This document shows, one piece after another, positions 61,895 to 64,000 of a stretch of 64,000 nucleotides of DNA (within the stretch, counting starts at the first letter, position 1; each line of letters opens with the position of its first letter). Below the pieces are notes generated by a model that saw nothing but the letters and a program-made list of their open reading frames with translations, made no database searches and was not told where the DNA came from. The position numbers were made by a program, and so were the translations under genes. This DNA is from Pseudomonadota bacterium (lineage in GTDB: Bacteria > Pseudomonadota > Gammaproteobacteria > Nitrosococcales > Methylophagaceae), in NCBI GenBank assembly GCA_030576275.1, contig JALIBN010000001.1, positions 14,421 to 78,420 of the forward strand. Reading direction: 5' to 3'.

Positions 61895-62833
61895 CTATTT
61901 CATTGAATCTTGGACAACAATTTTGTCACCCACCTTTATTTTCATTAAGTCTCGCCCCATCACGACGTCACCACGGTAATCTTTATGAGTACGCTTTATA
62001 ACCTCGCCTTCCTCAACGCCAAAAAGTAAAACATGGTTATATACTGCTAACCTTGGTTTTGTCTCACCAAATACCTGTGCAGCTTCCATTGGTGTTGTGT
62101 GGTAACTCATGACTTTTTGCAACTTTATATTCTGGTCCAGCAGATTTTGATCCGTCATTGCAATCTCGTGAATCAAAACATCCACGCCTTTTGAGTGTTT
62201 GATTAAGTTTTGCGAATACGTCGTATCGCCTGAAATTACCACTGTGCGGTTACCATATTCCAGCCGATATCCAAACGCCGGTGTTACCACTTTATGATCG
62301 ACCAGAAACGCAATCACGCGAACACCATCTTGATCATAGACCACTTCGTTATCAACGATTTCTTTCGCATCTAGCTCCACGGCTTGTTTGCTGAGACCTG
62401 TATTTTCAGCGCGAAAGTTTATATCTTGGATATGTGCCTTATAAGAGTACTCTGCAAACTTTCTTGTACCCTCAGGGCCATAGACCTGCAATGGTTGCTG
62501 GCGCTGCCAAATCCAACTGGTTAACCATAAGTCTGAGAAGCCACCGAGATGATCAGAATGTAAGTGAGTAAGAAACACATGATTGATTTTTTGAATAGGA
62601 ATATCAGACTGTTGTAGTCGAATACTCGCACCTCGACCAACGTCAAACAGGAAGAAGTGCCCGCCTGCTTCAATAACCGTGGAAGGGCCAAAGCGTTGCA
62701 CATCTGGCTTAGGTGTGCCGGTGCCAAGTAATGTGATCTCAAGATACTCAGCTTGAGCAACAGGAACACTGCATAATAAAAATGCCCAACATAAAAAGTG
62801 AAATCGTATTTTCAATACGTCACATGTTCTCAT
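61895..62833 (-). CDS. Exported metallo-beta-lactamase-fold hydrolase
   Basis: 312 residues. Signal peptide (FHFLCWAFLLCSVPVAQA). MBL domain with LLGTGTPKPDVQRFGPST, the di-zinc motif FLTHLHSDHLGGFSDLW, SGDTTYSQNLIKHSKGVDVLIHE and a C-terminal YNHVLLFG His. The pattern matches RNase Z/arylsulfatase-like secreted MBL proteins (hydrolysis of phosphoesters or sulfates). No neighbour gives the substrate. Confidence 0.88.
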   Translation of the reverse strand: MRTCDVLKIRFHFLCWAFLLCSVPVAQAEYLEITLLGTGTPKPDVQRFGPSTVIEAGGHFFLFDVGRGASIRLQQSDIPIQKINHVFLTHLHSDHLGGFSDLWLTSWIWQRQQPLQVYGPEGTRKFAEYSYKAHIQDINFRAENTGLSKQAVELDAKEIVDNEVVYDQDGVRVIAFLVDHKVVTPAFGYRLEYGNRTVVISGDTTYSQNLIKHSKGVDVLIHEIAMTDQNLLDQNIKLQKVMSYHTTPMEAAQVFGETKPRLAVYNHVLLFGVEEGEVIKRTHKDYRGDVVMGRDLMKIKVGDKIVVQDSMK

Positions 62834-62910
62834 TTCCTTCCTTATCTACTTTCAATACCGCTAAAAATAAACCAAGAGTCCAGCTACGACTGAAGATATT
62901 AAATATAAAT

Positions 62911-62939
62911 TGCCTTGATTAATAAGCTCAACCAAGGCA
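62911..62939 (-). terminator. Terminator after the OsmC gene
   Basis: TGCCTTG (62911-62917) pairs with CAAGGCA (62933-62939). On the minus strand it follows the OsmC stop by ~20 bases and leads into AATTTATATTT. A moderate terminator. Confidence 0.6.
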
Positions 62940-62959
62940 TTGAACTATGACAAGTTAGC

Positions 62960-63403
62960 TTAAACAGCTGTCATTGAAAAAGTGACAGGCGTTGCATTGG
63001 TAATATTGTCGCTAACAGGGCATCTGACTTCTACAGCTTCTAACAGCTTAGCAATTTGTTCCACCGATGCACTACTTTTAACTTCAATTTGAATAGCTAT
63101 TTCTTGATAGCCCGCACGACCATTCATATCGGTACCAGCAAATTTAGATGGGTCCAATTTACCAGTAATATTGATTTCAGTAGCTTCCACTGGAATACCC
63201 ATTTCATTCGCAATAAAAAAGGTCATAAAATTCAAGCAACCTCCGTGTGCAGCAAGAATAAAATCTAAGGGGCTTGGTGCACCATTTTTACCACCCAACT
63301 CCTCTGGTTCATCCATGAAAATCTTGAATGCATTGGCATTTGTAACGCTACGCGCCATTGTTTCACCGACTGTTTTTACCGTTCCGACATAAGATGCTGC
63401 CAT
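62960..63403 (-). CDS. OsmC family protein
   Basis: 147 residues, full length for OsmC/Ohr-like peroxidases. SPLDFILAAHGGCLNFMTFFIANEMG contains the first active Cys, and RCPVSDNITNATPVTF contains the second. These two cysteines reduce organic hydroperoxides in the family. It differs from classic Ohr in the flanking sequence, so exact subclass is open. It is divergent from the rhodanese gene at the window's end. Confidence 0.9.
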   Translation of the reverse strand: MAASYVGTVKTVGETMARSVTNANAFKIFMDEPEELGGKNGAPSPLDFILAAHGGCLNFMTFFIANEMGIPVEATEINITGKLDPSKFAGTDMNGRAGYQEIAIQIEVKSSASVEQIAKLLEAVEVRCPVSDNITNATPVTFSMTAV

Positions 63404-63705
63404 GGTTATCTCCGTAAATACTAATGTAAGTTAAACAATGACAGTACACTTAAAAAAAACACTCAATCTATAAGTAGTAGTACGGGCATAAATGAAGGAG
63501 TGATGTGTGTATGATTACCCCTATACGATAATGCAGAAAATCACCATAAAAACATAAACTACCTTGTTACACCTTGTCAGATGACAACTAAGTCAAAGCC
63601 AACTTTCCACTCTAATTTTGTAACGAGATCGTTACAGACTTGACAGTAAAGATCGGCATTGCAGAGAGATACAAGGATGGTTTTACTTTTATTCAGAGAG
63701 ATAAA
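63404..63705. other. Divergent intergenic region before the rhodanese gene
   Basis: About 300 bases between the OsmC start and the rhodanese start. A TTGACA box lies at 63640-63645, but I could not match it to a convincing -10 box. Nothing else was recognised. Confidence 0.4.
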
Positions 63706-64000
63706 ATGGCTTACACGGAAAAATTTCAAAATATGGCTAATGTTGCACGTGGCCGAGTTGAGGAGGTACTGCCTGAGCATGTCGATGTGTTGATCGCCAA
63801 TGGCGCAATTGCGCTCGATATTCGTGATCAACAAGAACATGATATAGATCACATTCACGGGTCACTAAATATTAGTCGTGGCAAGCTTGAAATGTTAGTT
63901 GAAGGCCAAATTCCTGATATTGATAGCACGATTTTATGCTACTGCAATGCGATTAACCGTGGAGCATTATCTGCGGATACTTTAAGGAGTATGGGCTATA
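63706..64000 (+). CDS. Rhodanese-like protein (5' part, cut by the window end)
   Basis: 98 residues visible: GRVEEVLPEHVDVLIANGAIALDIRDQQEHDIDHIHGSLNISRGKLEML (in parts), a rhodanese fold whose catalytic loop lies near FDST-ILCYCNAINRGALSA with a Cys at the loop start. It is open at the right edge. AGAGAG lies before ATG 63706. It could transfer sulfur or act as a redox sensor; more sequence is required to say. Confidence 0.8.
   Translation, partial: MAYTEKFQNMANVARGRVEEVLPEHVDVLIANGAIALDIRDQQEHDIDHIHGSLNISRGKLEMLVEGQIPDIDSTILCYCNAINRGALSADTLRSMGY

Overview
The window looks like a chromosomal segment of an AT-rich gammaproteobacterium. The lineage call rests on dksA, tamA-tamB, zipA next to ligA with cysZ nearby, hslR, queF, mtgA and a monomeric isocitrate dehydrogenase. 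An adjacent acs/acetaldehyde dehydrogenase pair, a CbbY-type phosphatase and the wreck of a XoxF-type methanol dehydrogenase hint at a methylotroph-related, C1/C2-using ancestry (Methylophaga/Cycloclasticus-like). That lineage call is an inference; no rRNA gene is present to confirm it. I found no tRNA, CRISPR array, prophage or intact insertion sequence.

Layout. 1-8.4 kb: a decayed MgtC/DUF4010 membrane protein, hslR, an acetaldehyde-to-acetyl-CoA module (acs, exaC-like aldehyde dehydrogenase) with a divergent AraC regulator and a clear direct-repeat operator, a ghost of a CPA2 cation/proton antiporter, and mgtE. 8.7-26.6 kb: dense housekeeping genes (tamAB, dksA, CbbY-like phosphatase, aminotransferase, icd, cysZ, FGGY kinase, queF, zipA, ligA, ybiB-like, yjbQ), interrupted only by a truncated peroxiredoxin. 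27.5-36.5 kb: a compact minus-strand signalling locus. It runs MerR-type-HTH/REC regulator, PAS histidine kinase, PhnD-like periplasmic binding protein, HAMP-PAS histidine kinase, REC protein, HD-GYP protein (split by a one-base frameshift at an A-tract), OprP-type porin and a PAS/GGDEF/EAL protein. I read it as an oxyanion-sensing system that feeds into c-di-GMP turnover; it is the most interesting intact system here.

36.5-51 kb: a decay-rich zone with long non-coding stretches. It holds a junction between a sugar-phosphorylase remnant and the C-terminal third of a molybdenum hydroxylase, followed by intact xdhC and mocA. It also holds an XRE regulator bracketed by repeats, a dead HvfA/bufferin-type metallophore precursor, a broken SDR gene, a flavohaemoprotein scrap, a frameshifted 5-formyl-THF cyclo-ligase, mtgA, the XoxF ghost, small redox and BON-domain proteins and a LysR ghost. 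51.4-64 kb: ccoG, a MocR regulator with several operator half-sites but no surviving neighbour target, alkB, a PAS-GGDEF-EAL protein, a Tat-signal histone-deacetylase-like protein, a methyltransferase, a double-cupin protein, a metallo-beta-lactamase-fold hydrolase, an OsmC protein and the start of a rhodanese gene.

Two ~185 bp diverged copies of one unexplained structured repeat lie about 11.5 kb apart (26.83 and 38.38 kb). Many pseudogenes at different stages of decay point to ongoing gene loss, as in a host-associated or recently specialised lineage. Three of the breaks are single-base homopolymer losses and should be checked against raw reads.
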